Part shown: piece by piece, positions 24,585-33,540 of the stretch
How positions within the stretch are numbered: the stretch's first letter is position 1
How the letters are laid out: every line of letters begins with the position of its first letter
Assembly (NCBI GenBank): GCA_021772095.1
Contig: JADYXR010000088.1
Span: forward strand, 1 to 52,662
Direction of reading: 5' to 3'
Length of the DNA: 52,662 nucleotides
Source: Candidatus Obscuribacter sp.
GTDB taxonomy: Bacteria > Cyanobacteriota > Vampirovibrionia > Obscuribacterales > Obscuribacteraceae
Notes under the pieces: generated by a model
Database searches by the model: none
The model's input: only the letters and a program-made list of their open reading frames with translations
Told to the model about the DNA's origin: nothing
Position numbers and translations under genes: made by a program

Positions 24585-25430
24585 ATGGTTGTTCAAGTCA
24601 AAGAGATTTCGGTCGCGCATAGCCCGGATTCTGATGATGCCTTCATGTTCTACGCAATCGCCGAGAAGAAGATCGACACTAAGGGCTTAGAGATCCGTCA
24701 GGTGCTCAAAGACATTCAGACGCTCAATCATGAAGCGGTTGAAGGTCGTTATGAAGTCACCGCGATTTCATTCGCCGCTTATCCATTCATCAGCGACAAG
24801 TATATGCTGATGCCATGCGGCTCCAGCATGGGTGACAATTACGGACCGATCGTCGTTGCACCGAAGTCGATGACGAAAGAAGAATTGCTCAACTGCAGAA
24901 TTGCCATTCCCGGCAAGATGACAACGGCATATCTGGCGCTGCGTCTTTACCAGCCCGGGCTCAACGTCTTCGAAGTTCCATTTAATCAAATTATTGATGA
25001 AGTTGTAAAAGGAAACTATGATGCTGGTCTTTTGATCCACGAAGGACAATTGACGTATCAACAAGATGGATTGAAAAAGATTGTCGATCTTGGCGAGTGG
25101 TGGCATCAAGAAACCTCGCTTCCACTGCCGCTCGGCGGCAACGCTATTCGACGCGATCTCGGCAAAGAGATGATCGAAAAAGTAACCGGCGTGATCAAAC
25201 ATTCAATCGAGTATTCATTGGAACATCGAAAAGATGCCCTCGAATATGCGCTGACTTTTGCGCGTGATATGCCTACCGATCTTGCCGACAAATACATCGA
25301 CATGTACGTCAACAAAATGTCTGTCGAAGCAGGAGAGAAAGGGCGCAAGGCTGTTGAAACGCTGTTTGCCATGGCAAACGAAAAAGGACTTTTCGACAAA
25401 CCAGTTGTTCCTGAATTCGTCGAGTATTAG
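24585..25430 (+). CDS. mqnD: 1,4-dihydroxy-6-naphthoate synthase (MqnD), futalosine menaquinone pathway
   Basis: MqnD converts cyclic dehypoxanthine futalosine to 1,4-dihydroxy-6-naphthoate. The 281-aa product has the typical start AHSPDSDDAFMFYA, the substrate-pocket segment EVTAISFAAYPFI, and GDNYGPIVVA, with the late conserved HEGQLTYQ and LPLPLGGNAIRRDL. Length fits. ATG 24585 is preferred over the upstream in-frame GTG at 24525 because GGGGAG sits 7 nt before it and the protein then starts like its relatives. No other mqn gene is in the window. Confidence 0.88.
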   Translation: MVVQVKEISVAHSPDSDDAFMFYAIAEKKIDTKGLEIRQVLKDIQTLNHEAVEGRYEVTAISFAAYPFISDKYMLMPCGSSMGDNYGPIVVAPKSMTKEELLNCRIAIPGKMTTAYLALRLYQPGLNVFEVPFNQIIDEVVKGNYDAGLLIHEGQLTYQQDGLKKIVDLGEWWHQETSLPLPLGGNAIRRDLGKEMIEKVTGVIKHSIEYSLEHRKDALEYALTFARDMPTDLADKYIDMYVNKMSVEAGEKGRKAVETLFAMANEKGLFDKPVVPEFVEY

Positions 25431-25450
25431 TTTCGGACCGTCGTGGAAAA

Positions 25451-25500
25451 TGTGAGTGTGACGGGCCAAAATAGGGCAAAAAGTGTGAGCCACACTCACA
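25451..25500. promoter_or_regulatory. 10-bp perfect inverted repeat downstream of mqnD
   Basis: TGTGAGTGTG at 25451-25460 is the exact reverse complement of CACACTCACA at 25491-25500. A compact inner hairpin GTGTG-AGC-CACAC overlaps the right arm. There is no T-tract, so it may be a weak terminator, a stability element or a protein site. Confidence 0.5.
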
Positions 25501-25607
25501 TCTTCTATTAGAACGCGCTGAAATGCGATGCACCATATTCGGTGCCATCGTACCCTGGTGCCGCTGTGTTTATTTTACGAGAAGGTTTAGCGCGACGTAG
25601 AAGTGCG

Positions 25608-25672
25608 GCGTTGTAGCGTAGCGCGCTAATACAGCGTGCTAATACAGCGTGTTAGTACAGCGTGCTAGTTCA
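25608..25672. repeat. 13-bp tandem repeat, 4-5 copies, overlapping a stop codon
   Basis: Four contiguous units of GCGTGCTAATACA with substitutions (25621-25633, 25634-25646, 25647-25659, 25660-25672), plus a degenerate copy at 25608-25620. The last copy contains the stop codon (25665-25667) of the small membrane protein gene on the minus strand. Confidence 0.88.
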
Positions 25673-25856
25673 GCGATTGATTCACAATCGCGCTTTCAAT
25701 GCTGTCATCGGCACCGAGGAATAATCCGGACTTGACTGAAACCCAGGCTATCGCTGCTGCGATTAAGAGCGAACACAAAGCAATGAAGAAGAAGAATGTC
25801 CAATCATGCTTAACGGCCGGCTTCTTGTCTAGTAATTTGTCTGCGGATTCGCCCAT
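25665..25856 (-). CDS. 63-aa single-pass membrane protein
   Basis: Family not recognised. From ATG 25856 the product is MGESADKLLDKK, a basic stretch, one strongly hydrophobic helix (about residues 19-40), and a short acidic tail. This start is chosen over an ATG at 25908 because AAAGGAGG lies directly upstream at ideal spacing, one of the best ribosome binding sites in the window. The last residues are encoded within a 13-bp tandem array. It is upstream of nothing on the same strand except the repeat, so it seems a one-gene unit. Confidence 0.75.
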   Translation of the reverse strand: MGESADKLLDKKPAVKHDWTFFFFIALCSLLIAAAIAWVSVKSGLFLGADDSIESAIVNQSLN

Positions 25857-25922
25857 GTGTGCCTCCTTTGACAAGCATAGCATGGGCTTTCCGGCGCTTA
25901 TTGGCAACATTGGAAATCTTAA

Positions 25923-26921
25923 TTATTGCGGTTTCGTTGCGTGCAGGTTGTGATCTGTGATCGCGGCGGTGGAAAGAATCACATCTGTTGCTTTTTTATT
26001 AGCCACTGTCTGCGATATCAAGTTTTTGACGAAGGTGCCGATTGCTTTTGTCGCGATCAGTTTTGTCCCACCGTAAACATCGTTATGTGAGCAGTTTGGC
26101 AGCAACACGATCTGTTTTGGTTCCACGGCTGAATCAAAAATTTCTTGCGAATATTTGCACGGCAGAATCCAATCATTCAAGCCGTGAATCAGAAGCAGCG
26201 GTGGATGTTTTGTTTTATACGCGGTGACATTATCGAGGAAGCGTTGCGGGAATGCTTGATCGGGAAACAGTTTAAACCACGGCAATTTGTCGCGTGCAGC
26301 TTCTGCGATCGTCGAAAATCCCGATTGCAAAATCACTCCGCTCACTGGTCGTTCTTTTGCAATGGCAGTTGCGACTGCGCATCCAAGCGACTCTCCGTAG
26401 AGCACGACGTCCTGGGCCGCAACCTTTTTATCGTTTACCAGAAAATCGTAAGCACCAAGTCCGTCCTTGACTATTCCTTCCGGAGTGGGCTCACCATCAC
26501 TGCCTCCGTAGCCCTGGTATTCGTAAATAAATATGGAACCGCCGCTATCTGCGAGCGCTTCGACGATTGGCAAACGGTATGCGAGGTTGCCGCCATTGCC
26601 GTGCGAAACCAGAAATGTCTTTTGGGCGCCGGGTTTTGTGATGTGCCAGGCGTGAAGTTTGGTGCCATCTTTGGAGTGAAAATATTCGTCGGTCCAGGTC
26701 AATTTGTATTTTTGTTTGAGCGCCTTCACCTGCTCAGCATCAGCAACCGTGTCTTTCTCCGGGTGAAACAACATAAAGTTGGTCAGGTAACTATTGGCCG
26801 GGCTCAAAAACAACGCCAACATAGTGAGCTTGAGAAATTCAAAACCATAGAATTTCAGTTTCTGTTCTCTCGTCAAAACTTTCTTTTCTTTCTTTCGAGC
26901 AAATGGTTTAAAAAATCCCAT
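25923..26921 (-). CDS. Membrane-anchored alpha/beta hydrolase (Bem46/ABHD13-like)
   Basis: A serine hydrolase of 332 aa. The N-terminus is basic (MGFFKPFARKKEKK), then one hydrophobic anchor helix. The fold motifs follow: oxyanion region SHGNGGNLAYR, nucleophile elbow GESLGC, acid residue in HGLNDWILP, and catalytic histidine in NCSHNDV. YEYQGYGGSDGEPT is typical of the Bem46/YfhR branch. ATG 26921 is chosen because GGGGG lies 8 nt before it; a GTG 102 bp upstream would add an unlikely leader. Substrate unknown, possibly an ester or lipid at the inner membrane. Confidence 0.85.
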   Translation of the reverse strand: MGFFKPFARKKEKKVLTREQKLKFYGFEFLKLTMLALFLSPANSYLTNFMLFHPEKDTVADAEQVKALKQKYKLTWTDEYFHSKDGTKLHAWHITKPGAQKTFLVSHGNGGNLAYRLPIVEALADSGGSIFIYEYQGYGGSDGEPTPEGIVKDGLGAYDFLVNDKKVAAQDVVLYGESLGCAVATAIAKERPVSGVILQSGFSTIAEAARDKLPWFKLFPDQAFPQRFLDNVTAYKTKHPPLLLIHGLNDWILPCKYSQEIFDSAVEPKQIVLLPNCSHNDVYGGTKLIATKAIGTFVKNLISQTVANKKATDVILSTAAITDHNLHATKPQ

Positions 26922-27086
26922 GCTTAAAACCCCCAAACATTGAAACGGTGGATGTTTCCGGAATTGATGCCTACAAACCCAGTTTAGTTCCGCCGGCGAT
27001 GCTGGGAGCGCTGACCAATTCACTTTATCAACTGTTCTTGAAAGCGTGTTGGTTTCTGCGCATATAAGGGAATTAAAGCACTAGTA

Positions 27087-28502
27087 ATGCAGAAAGCATG
27101 CGGAAGCCGACTGTTAGTGGTCAAGAGTGTATTCTCGATGTCTATGGATCAAGCGACGGACAGCATCACATGGAAGAACTATCTTGAGGCGGGCAATCGC
27201 GCCTTCGAGCTGGGTCGCTATGACGACGCTGAGAAGCTCTATCAAAAGTCTCTGATTGAAGCCCGGCGCGAGTTCGCCGAGGGCACGCTCCATGACGATG
27301 ACGACACGACTGTGAATTTGAGTTTGCCGGATCCCGATGGCGACTCTGGAGAAGAGCCCCGACTGAGCGATTCGACGATTATTGATTTGTCCGAACATCC
27401 CAGCTTCGGCGAGATTTATGCCAAGCTCGGCGATCTTTATTGGGTTCAGGCTGCCTATCGCAAGGCTGAAGAGGCGTATAAACTGGCGCTTTCGGTGAAA
27501 GAAACTTGCTTTGGTGTCAACGCCGCGACCCTTGCGCCTGTGTTAGACAAGCTGGGCAAAGTCTTTCGTGCGCAAGGAAAATTTTCGGAAGTCGAACCTT
27601 ACTTTCGACGGGCGCTCACCATTTATGAAGCCAATGACGAGAGCGACAAGCTCAGCCTGGCCAGCACATTGGAAAATCTTGCCGACTTTTATCGCGCCCA
27701 CGGTAAGTTCGATCAAGCCGAGCCGCTGTTCCGCAAATCAATCTCCGTGCGCGAAGGACTGGTTGGCCCGGAAGATCCGACCATCGGTCCACTCTTGCAA
27801 AACTTGGCTTTGCTGCACCATGCCAATGGCGATCACGATAAAGCAGAACCGCTTTACGCGCGCGCCTTGAAGCTTTGCGAAGAAGAGTGGGGACCAGAAC
27901 ATCCTAGCGTTGCTACCTTGCTTAACTATCAGGCAGAGCTTTACCGCATGACAGGCGACTTCCCGAAAGCAGAAAGAATCCACTGGCGCGCGCTCAAAAT
28001 CCGCCAGACTGTGCTTGGTTTAGAACATCCAAGCACGGCTCAAACACTGGGAAATTTAGCGCTGTTGTTTCACATTCAATGTCGCTACGATCAAGCCGAG
28101 CCACTGTATAAGACACTGCTGGAAATCAGAACCAAAGATTGGGGACCGAAGCACATGCACGTTGCTGAGGTGCTCAACTCGCTTGCCGAAGTGTTTCGCG
28201 ATCAGCATAAATACAATGAAGCAGAACAACATTATTGGCGGGCACTATCCATAGTGCAAGAAAATCTTGGACCAGAACATGCGAGCGTTGCCAAATCTTT
28301 GCAAAGTTTGGCTGAGCTTTATGAAGAACAAGAGAATTTCGATGAAGCGGATCGGCTCTACCGCTGGGGTTTGGGCTTGAGCGAAAAAGCGCTGGGTTCC
28401 GAGCATCCGGAAGTTGCTTCATTAATGGCACGGTACGCATCGCTGCAAAAGAAGATGTCTTCTGACGATGAAGATGACACCGACTTGCTCTGGCAAGACT
28501 AA
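27087..28502 (+). CDS. Kinesin-light-chain-like tetratricopeptide repeat protein
   Basis: The 471-aa product is nearly all TPR of the 42-residue kinesin-light-chain type, with about seven or eight repeats from residue 110 on (each with an A-x-x-L-x-N-L-A-x-L-Y pattern and an EP(L/Y)(Y/F)xRAL second helix, then GPEHP). Such repeats bind partner proteins. The N-terminus has an acidic segment (HDDDDTTVN). The start is uncertain: ATG 27087 or ATG 27138 (MSMDQATD), with no clear ribosome binding site for either. It lies 5 bp before a membrane kinase gene and is probably cotranscribed with it, so it may be a scaffold or regulator for the kinases. Confidence 0.88.
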   Translation: MQKACGSRLLVVKSVFSMSMDQATDSITWKNYLEAGNRAFELGRYDDAEKLYQKSLIEARREFAEGTLHDDDDTTVNLSLPDPDGDSGEEPRLSDSTIIDLSEHPSFGEIYAKLGDLYWVQAAYRKAEEAYKLALSVKETCFGVNAATLAPVLDKLGKVFRAQGKFSEVEPYFRRALTIYEANDESDKLSLASTLENLADFYRAHGKFDQAEPLFRKSISVREGLVGPEDPTIGPLLQNLALLHHANGDHDKAEPLYARALKLCEEEWGPEHPSVATLLNYQAELYRMTGDFPKAERIHWRALKIRQTVLGLEHPSTAQTLGNLALLFHIQCRYDQAEPLYKTLLEIRTKDWGPKHMHVAEVLNSLAEVFRDQHKYNEAEQHYWRALSIVQENLGPEHASVAKSLQSLAELYEEQENFDEADRLYRWGLGLSEKALGSEHPEVASLMARYASLQKKMSSDDEDDTDLLWQD

Positions 28503-28507
28503 ACGCT

Positions 28508-29989
28508 ATGTCTGACCAACTTGCCCGAGTGGTGAAATTCAAACCTGCGGCGCTCAAAATGAGTTTCATGGTCTGGACAGCTACCATGCCGGTTTTGATC
28601 ACACCGCTCATCTTTGGCTCGGTTCTGGTGGTTCTTGCGGCGTTGTATGTCGTGTATATCACGTTTTTAAATCCATCCATTGTAGGCCTGGAATATCTCG
28701 GTTATGGTGCGTTACTGCTTTTAGTTTTTTCATTTTTCATTGGTCTAATTTTGGCAACTACTGCAGTCGCGGCCGATGAGCAAATCCATATATCGAAAGA
28801 CTCAATTATTTTTCCCTTGTGCCTGAGCCCTTTTTTGAAGTTTCGCCGGAAGCGCTTGTGGTCCGAGGTTGCGAAGGTGGCGTTGTTGAAAAATAGCAGC
28901 ATTGATATTTATCGAAGCGACATCGTGATGATCTTTAAGTCCGGCGAATTATTGAAACTAGAGATGAGTGGATTCGTTGATTTTGGAATTGACGGATTTG
29001 ATAATAGTGAATTGGAAAAGTTTTTGCTTGCCTGCGAAGTATTTGCAACTGATGCCGATGTTGGCACGGACGTTGTTGAACTGCGAGATTCGCTCGGCAA
29101 CGAGAGCAAGGACATCGGCAAAATTAGCTACACAGAAATCTGGGAACAAGAACTTTCCAATCGATTTCATGCCACCGTTTTCGTTCCTCTGGAACCGGGC
29201 ACCATATTGCGAAGTGGAACGCTGAAAGTGATTCGACAACTTGCGTTCGGTGGGTTGGCGGCAGTCTATCTCGCGCAAAAAGATGGAAGAGAATTAGTCA
29301 TTCTAAAAGAAGCCGTCATCCCTGCGGATCAAGATGCGAAGCTGAAAGCGAAGGCGATCGAAATGTTTTCGCGCGAGGCAAAATTTTTGGCATTGTTAGA
29401 TCATCCGCGCGTTGCCAAAGTATTGGATCATTTTCTGGAGCAAAACCGTAACTATTTGTTGATGGAACGAATTACCGGTCCGACAATTCGTCAATTGGTC
29501 GATCAAAAAGGACCGCAGCCTGAGCGGATTGTGTTGCAGTGGTGCAAAGAGATAGCGGAAATTCTGAATTATCTTCACCAACAAAATCCGCCGATTATTC
29601 ATCGCGATTTGACACCAGAAAATTTGATACTTTCTGACGACGGATATATTCACTTGATCGATTTTGGTGCCGCTAATGAGTTTCTCGGAACGGTGACTGG
29701 GACTGTGGTTGGTAAGCAAGCATTCATAGCGCCGGAACAGTTTCGCGGAAAAGCGACGCTATCATCAGACCTTTATGCGTTTGGCGGCACCATGTATTTT
29801 ATGCTGACCGGGAAAAACCCGTTAGCTATGAGTGTGCTGAAACCAAAAGCAATCGTCGACACCTTATCCGATGAAGTTGATCAGCTGGTGACAAGCTGTT
29901 CTTGCCAGGATGCGACTGGACGGCCGGAATCGGCGTCTATACTTTTCGAAAAACTGGATCGAATCGGCAAAACCGCAACAGTCAGCTGA
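28508..29989 (+). CDS. Membrane Ser/Thr-like protein kinase A (two N-terminal TM helices, C-terminal kinase)
   Basis: Architecture is inverted relative to PknB: two hydrophobic helices near the N-terminus (about 22-60 and 66-90), a strand-rich region resembling a PH-like domain (about 92-175), then the kinase domain (about 235-490) at the C-terminus. Motifs: LAFGGLAAVY loop, LVILKEA lysine, HRDLTPEN from 365, DFG at 385-387, APEQ. The lysine of the usual HRDxKxxN is a threonine here. It sits 5 bp after the TPR gene and 18 bp before a paralogous kinase gene, forming a three-gene operon. Confidence 0.88.
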   Translation: MSDQLARVVKFKPAALKMSFMVWTATMPVLITPLIFGSVLVVLAALYVVYITFLNPSIVGLEYLGYGALLLLVFSFFIGLILATTAVAADEQIHISKDSIIFPLCLSPFLKFRRKRLWSEVAKVALLKNSSIDIYRSDIVMIFKSGELLKLEMSGFVDFGIDGFDNSELEKFLLACEVFATDADVGTDVVELRDSLGNESKDIGKISYTEIWEQELSNRFHATVFVPLEPGTILRSGTLKVIRQLAFGGLAAVYLAQKDGRELVILKEAVIPADQDAKLKAKAIEMFSREAKFLALLDHPRVAKVLDHFLEQNRNYLLMERITGPTIRQLVDQKGPQPERIVLQWCKEIAEILNYLHQQNPPIIHRDLTPENLILSDDGYIHLIDFGAANEFLGTVTGTVVGKQAFIAPEQFRGKATLSSDLYAFGGTMYFMLTGKNPLAMSVLKPKAIVDTLSDEVDQLVTSCSCQDATGRPESASILFEKLDRIGKTATVS

Positions 29990-30007
29990 TCGTAAGAGAG
30001 TATTTTA

Positions 30008-31816
30008 GTGGTCGAGTTATTAAGCGAACTATTAAACAAGGATCCAAGCGACTGCATTGTGGTCCCCTACACGTCGCATGGGAGGCTAACTTCATGGATC
30101 AAAGATCGGTTTCGGATCAGAAATCGCAGAATCTTTTGGTGTACCGTAGTCGGTATTTCGACTTTCCTGATGCTCTCGTCAGGTACGATGCTTTCCGTTG
30201 CCATAGGCATTCCGATTTCATTGCTCAGTCTAATACCGGCATGCCAGGATTTATACCGTGCCTTGGATTTGAATACTGTCAGAAGTAACACGTTGGGGTT
30301 TGCCAGTACTCTTTCTCACTATTCTCCGATCGACTTGTTCTTCCGAACTGTTGCTGAGCAGATCGGTAATGCTGCAAGTGTTCCAGGTAATCAACAGTTC
30401 TTTTCTGGTGCCAGCATCGTTTCTGCTGTAATTTGGATCTTGATTTTGGCTCGGCTGCTTCGACTGAAGTCTCATTTCTCACTGACTAAAAAAGGGCTGA
30501 GACTGGCATGGCAAATTCCCTTCCTTTTGCTCCCGGGACCTGTTGTCCCGTGGTCTGATGTGAAGAGTATTTCTTTCAGGCGCGCGGGCGGAGACTCGTC
30601 GCCCGAAGGATTTGTAGAATTCATTTATGATAAACCTAAATGGCAGTATAAACTGGGACAGGGCGCCGGCGATCTGGCGGTCAACAAGTTTTCGCTGGAT
30701 CTGCGTAATCTGGATACGTTGGAACAACGCCACAATTTAGGCAAAGCGATAGAGAGATGGGCGCCACCGCATACGGTGCAATCAGATGTGGTCGAAAATC
30801 TCTCAGCAACTCAATCTCACGCATACACGGAATTGTGGCTCGAAGCGCTGACTGCACCTTCCAAAAGGCAGTCTCTGGAACCTCTTCTCAGTGGCAAGAA
30901 GTTGCAGAACGGCAAATATCATATTCATTCGCAGTTAGCCGCCGGCGGTCAAGGAACGGCTTACCTGGCAGAATCAATTGATGATGGAGCAAAGCTGTCC
31001 CTTGTTAAAAGTCCGGTGAACTCGGGTGATGCGAATTCAGAAACCAACGGCGGTAAACTTCCCGAATCATCGACTGACAATGCCGATCATATTATTGAAA
31101 TCGATTCCGCGGATATCGTTGTTAAAGAATTTGTTTTACCATTATATGTGGATTCAAATTCACGAAAGAGTGCATTGCGAAAATTTTTAGACGAAGCTGA
31201 CTTGTTGAAGCGACTGGATCACAACAGAGTGGTGAAGCTCTCCGATTGTTTTGTCGAAGATCACCGTGGTTATCTGGTTCTTGAACGGATTTATGGCAAT
31301 TCGCTTCGGCAAATTGTGCTTGCAAATGGTCCATATGCAGAAGAGCGCGTTCTCGAACTGCTGGACCAAATGCTTGATGTTTTATCTTACCTGCACTCGC
31401 AAGTACCGCCTGTGGTGCACCGAGATTTTGCTCCGGACAATATGATTCTAGGGAAAGACGGCGTTTTGAAACTAGTTGATTTCAACGTCGCACAGCAAAT
31501 CGAAAATTCGGTCGTTGGGACAATCGTGGGCAAACAATCATATGTTCCTCCAGAACAACTGCGCGGCATGGCAACGCCGGCCAGCGACATTTACGCACTG
31601 GGCGCGTCACTGTTTTTTCTGCTCACCGGGCAAGATCCAGAACCGCTGTCAGTTTCGCATCCGATTGATGTCGTGCCGCAGCTGAGCAAGGGACTTGATC
31701 AGTTAATTGCCAGCTGCACTCGCCTTGACGAAGCGGAACGCTTGAATAGCGTGGATGAAATCCGGGCCGCGATAACCATCGATCAGTACCGGGCGGATAC
31801 GCCAAGTATCAAATAG
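30008..31816 (+). CDS. Membrane Ser/Thr-like protein kinase B (paralog of A, DFN variant)
   Basis: The 602-aa product repeats the architecture of the preceding kinase: hydrophobic segments (about 47-80 and 136-158), a PH-like region, and a C-terminal kinase domain (about 300-585). Motifs: LAAGGQGTAYLAE, K373 in IVVKEF, HRDFAPDN from 471, DFN at 491-493, PPEQ. Two oddities stand out: an insertion of roughly 40 residues between Gly-loop and lysine, and DFG replaced by DFN. The HRDxK lysine is alanine. Activity may be altered. The start is GTG with AGAGAG upstream. Its 3' end overlaps the convergent MATE gene by 8 bp. Confidence 0.85.
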   Translation: MVELLSELLNKDPSDCIVVPYTSHGRLTSWIKDRFRIRNRRIFWCTVVGISTFLMLSSGTMLSVAIGIPISLLSLIPACQDLYRALDLNTVRSNTLGFASTLSHYSPIDLFFRTVAEQIGNAASVPGNQQFFSGASIVSAVIWILILARLLRLKSHFSLTKKGLRLAWQIPFLLLPGPVVPWSDVKSISFRRAGGDSSPEGFVEFIYDKPKWQYKLGQGAGDLAVNKFSLDLRNLDTLEQRHNLGKAIERWAPPHTVQSDVVENLSATQSHAYTELWLEALTAPSKRQSLEPLLSGKKLQNGKYHIHSQLAAGGQGTAYLAESIDDGAKLSLVKSPVNSGDANSETNGGKLPESSTDNADHIIEIDSADIVVKEFVLPLYVDSNSRKSALRKFLDEADLLKRLDHNRVVKLSDCFVEDHRGYLVLERIYGNSLRQIVLANGPYAEERVLELLDQMLDVLSYLHSQVPPVVHRDFAPDNMILGKDGVLKLVDFNVAQQIENSVVGTIVGKQSYVPPEQLRGMATPASDIYALGASLFFLLTGQDPEPLSVSHPIDVVPQLSKGLDQLIASCTRLDEAERLNSVDEIRAAITIDQYRADTPSIK

Positions 31817-33344
31817 CAACAAGAGCCTTTGTGACGGGTTTGAACTTTACCTCGGATGTTGTTGCCGGTTTGCCTGTTGTTATCGCTGCCCTCACCGCAC
31901 CGATTGCCATAATAGTGCGCGATAGCAAAATAGCGAACACCAGCCCGATCGATCCGATCGATAAAGCATTCATGAGTAGTCCCGCGACTACCAGTTTTAA
32001 AACATTGCCGATTAAGGCGAGCCGCATAGGAACACTAGTTTGACCTGCGCCCTCCATGAATGAGAACGTCAAAAATCTAACTGCTAAAAGTGGAAGAAAA
32101 ACTGGTAGCAGAAAAAGCATTTGCTTGGCATTGTTTAAAACTTGGCGATCCGCGTGCGTAAACGTTGCCATTAAATGTGGTGCCGTGACAAGAACGATGC
32201 CGAGTACGCTCGATGCGATGGAAGTTGCCACCACTAAATATTTTAAACAGTCGCGTGCTTGTTTTTCTTTGCCTTGTCCAATCATTTGTGCGACCGTTGC
32301 CGCGAAAGCCAGTGACAGTGCTGAGATCGGCATAATCGCGAACGTTTCCTCTATCTTCAAAAATATCGTCCAGGCTGCTTGCAGATTGGTGGCACCATCC
32401 AGCATGGAAAGTAGTTTATAAACAAGGAAGTCCGTTGCCAGTGTCGACGACTCAGCCAAAACAACTGCAGCTCCGATCCAGAAAAGCAATTTGATTAAAC
32501 GCACCGCGTTTCTATAGTCCGCGCGCGAGCTGTTGATCGCGTTGGTCAGTCTCCTGGGTTTGATGCTGCTAATGGACTGACCACGCGAATTTCCAATTTG
32601 AATACTGGTTGGAACTGTGCAGTCGCGTTTTTCTGTTTCAACTATTGACTTTGCGAATTGTTTTGCCGGTTTGGCAAGGACAACCAAACTCACGCCAAGA
32701 CCGATATAAGCTGCTGAAATCCAGGCAACACAAAGCGCATCAAGAGAGCCTTTCCAGGGGCCGACTTCGAAGAGAAGGTAGCTTAAACCGATAGCAATCA
32801 CCATAGTCGTGAGTGAGGAATAAAGCGACTCTGCGGTTCGTTCGATCGATCTAAATATCGACGCGATTACTATAGATAAAACATACGGCAAAGAACCGAG
32901 CGAGCACAGTTGAATATATTTTGCACCATGCTGGATTACAGCAGCATCAGAACTCAGCAGTCTCACGAAATCGTCGGCTGCAACCCAACCGATGATTATG
33001 GCTGCAATACCGCATATGGTGGCGATCGCAATGCTGGACTTAATCGTCGAAGACATTCGCTTTATATTTCCTGCACCAAAGTATCTCGCCGCAATCGCGC
33101 ATGTCGCTACCGAAAGTCCTGATGCCGCCGTGCTTGTGAAATATAGAAGTTGATCCCCGAGACCGACGGCTGCTTGTGCCGCGCTTGAAATTCGACCTGC
33201 GATTTCGAGATCGACTACACCAATCATGGCGATTGATTCGAGAGTGATGAAAATCGGAAACGCCGACTTCAAGATAGATAGCAGTAGCGCTCGTCTTTCG
33301 GAGTTCAAACGCGACTCCATACCGGAGTCAATTTTTGAGTTCAT
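31809..33344 (-). CDS. MATE-family multidrug/metabolite exporter
   Basis: A polytopic protein of about 511 aa with around 12 hydrophobic helices, matching the MatE fold: FPIFITLESIAMIGVVD in helix 1, AVGLGDQLLY, and the second-half start resembling helix 7. MATE proteins export organic cations or other compounds in exchange for Na+ or H+. A polar stretch of about 60 residues links the two halves. The start is uncertain: ATG 33344 or TTG 33356, and possibly ATG 33320; none has a good Shine-Dalgarno. It converges on the kinase operon and diverges from a zinc-finger gene, with a perfect palindrome in the shared upstream region. Confidence 0.85.
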   Translation of the reverse strand: MNSKIDSGMESRLNSERRALLLSILKSAFPIFITLESIAMIGVVDLEIAGRISSAAQAAVGLGDQLLYFTSTAASGLSVATCAIAARYFGAGNIKRMSSTIKSSIAIATICGIAAIIIGWVAADDFVRLLSSDAAVIQHGAKYIQLCSLGSLPYVLSIVIASIFRSIERTAESLYSSLTTMVIAIGLSYLLFEVGPWKGSLDALCVAWISAAYIGLGVSLVVLAKPAKQFAKSIVETEKRDCTVPTSIQIGNSRGQSISSIKPRRLTNAINSSRADYRNAVRLIKLLFWIGAAVVLAESSTLATDFLVYKLLSMLDGATNLQAAWTIFLKIEETFAIMPISALSLAFAATVAQMIGQGKEKQARDCLKYLVVATSIASSVLGIVLVTAPHLMATFTHADRQVLNNAKQMLFLLPVFLPLLAVRFLTFSFMEGAGQTSVPMRLALIGNVLKLVVAGLLMNALSIGSIGLVFAILLSRTIMAIGAVRAAITTGKPATTSEVKFKPVTKALVAI

Positions 33345-33442
33345 TATTGAGTTCAATTTTCACCACCAATTCGAGGCATGGCGAAGCCGACCTAGGCGGA
33401 TAAGCCTCGTTGTTTTTGACGCTCGTGTATATCACGGCTGGT

Positions 33443-33460
33443 CGTGGTAACGTTACCACG
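33443..33460. promoter_or_regulatory. 18-bp perfect palindrome between divergent genes (candidate operator)
   Basis: CGTGGTAACGTTACCACG is exactly self-complementary. It lies about 100 bp upstream of the MATE gene and 80 bp upstream of the zinc-finger gene, on the divergent side of both. Further CGTGG/CACG half-sites flank it (near 33431 and 33467). This layout is what a dimeric repressor or activator site would show. Confidence 0.5.
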
Positions 33461-33540
33461 CAGGTCCGTGGTTGTCAAATCGCCACGCAGGGTGCATAAT
33501 CAGATCGTTAATCCTCAATCTGAAGAGGCGGTTCTCCCGA

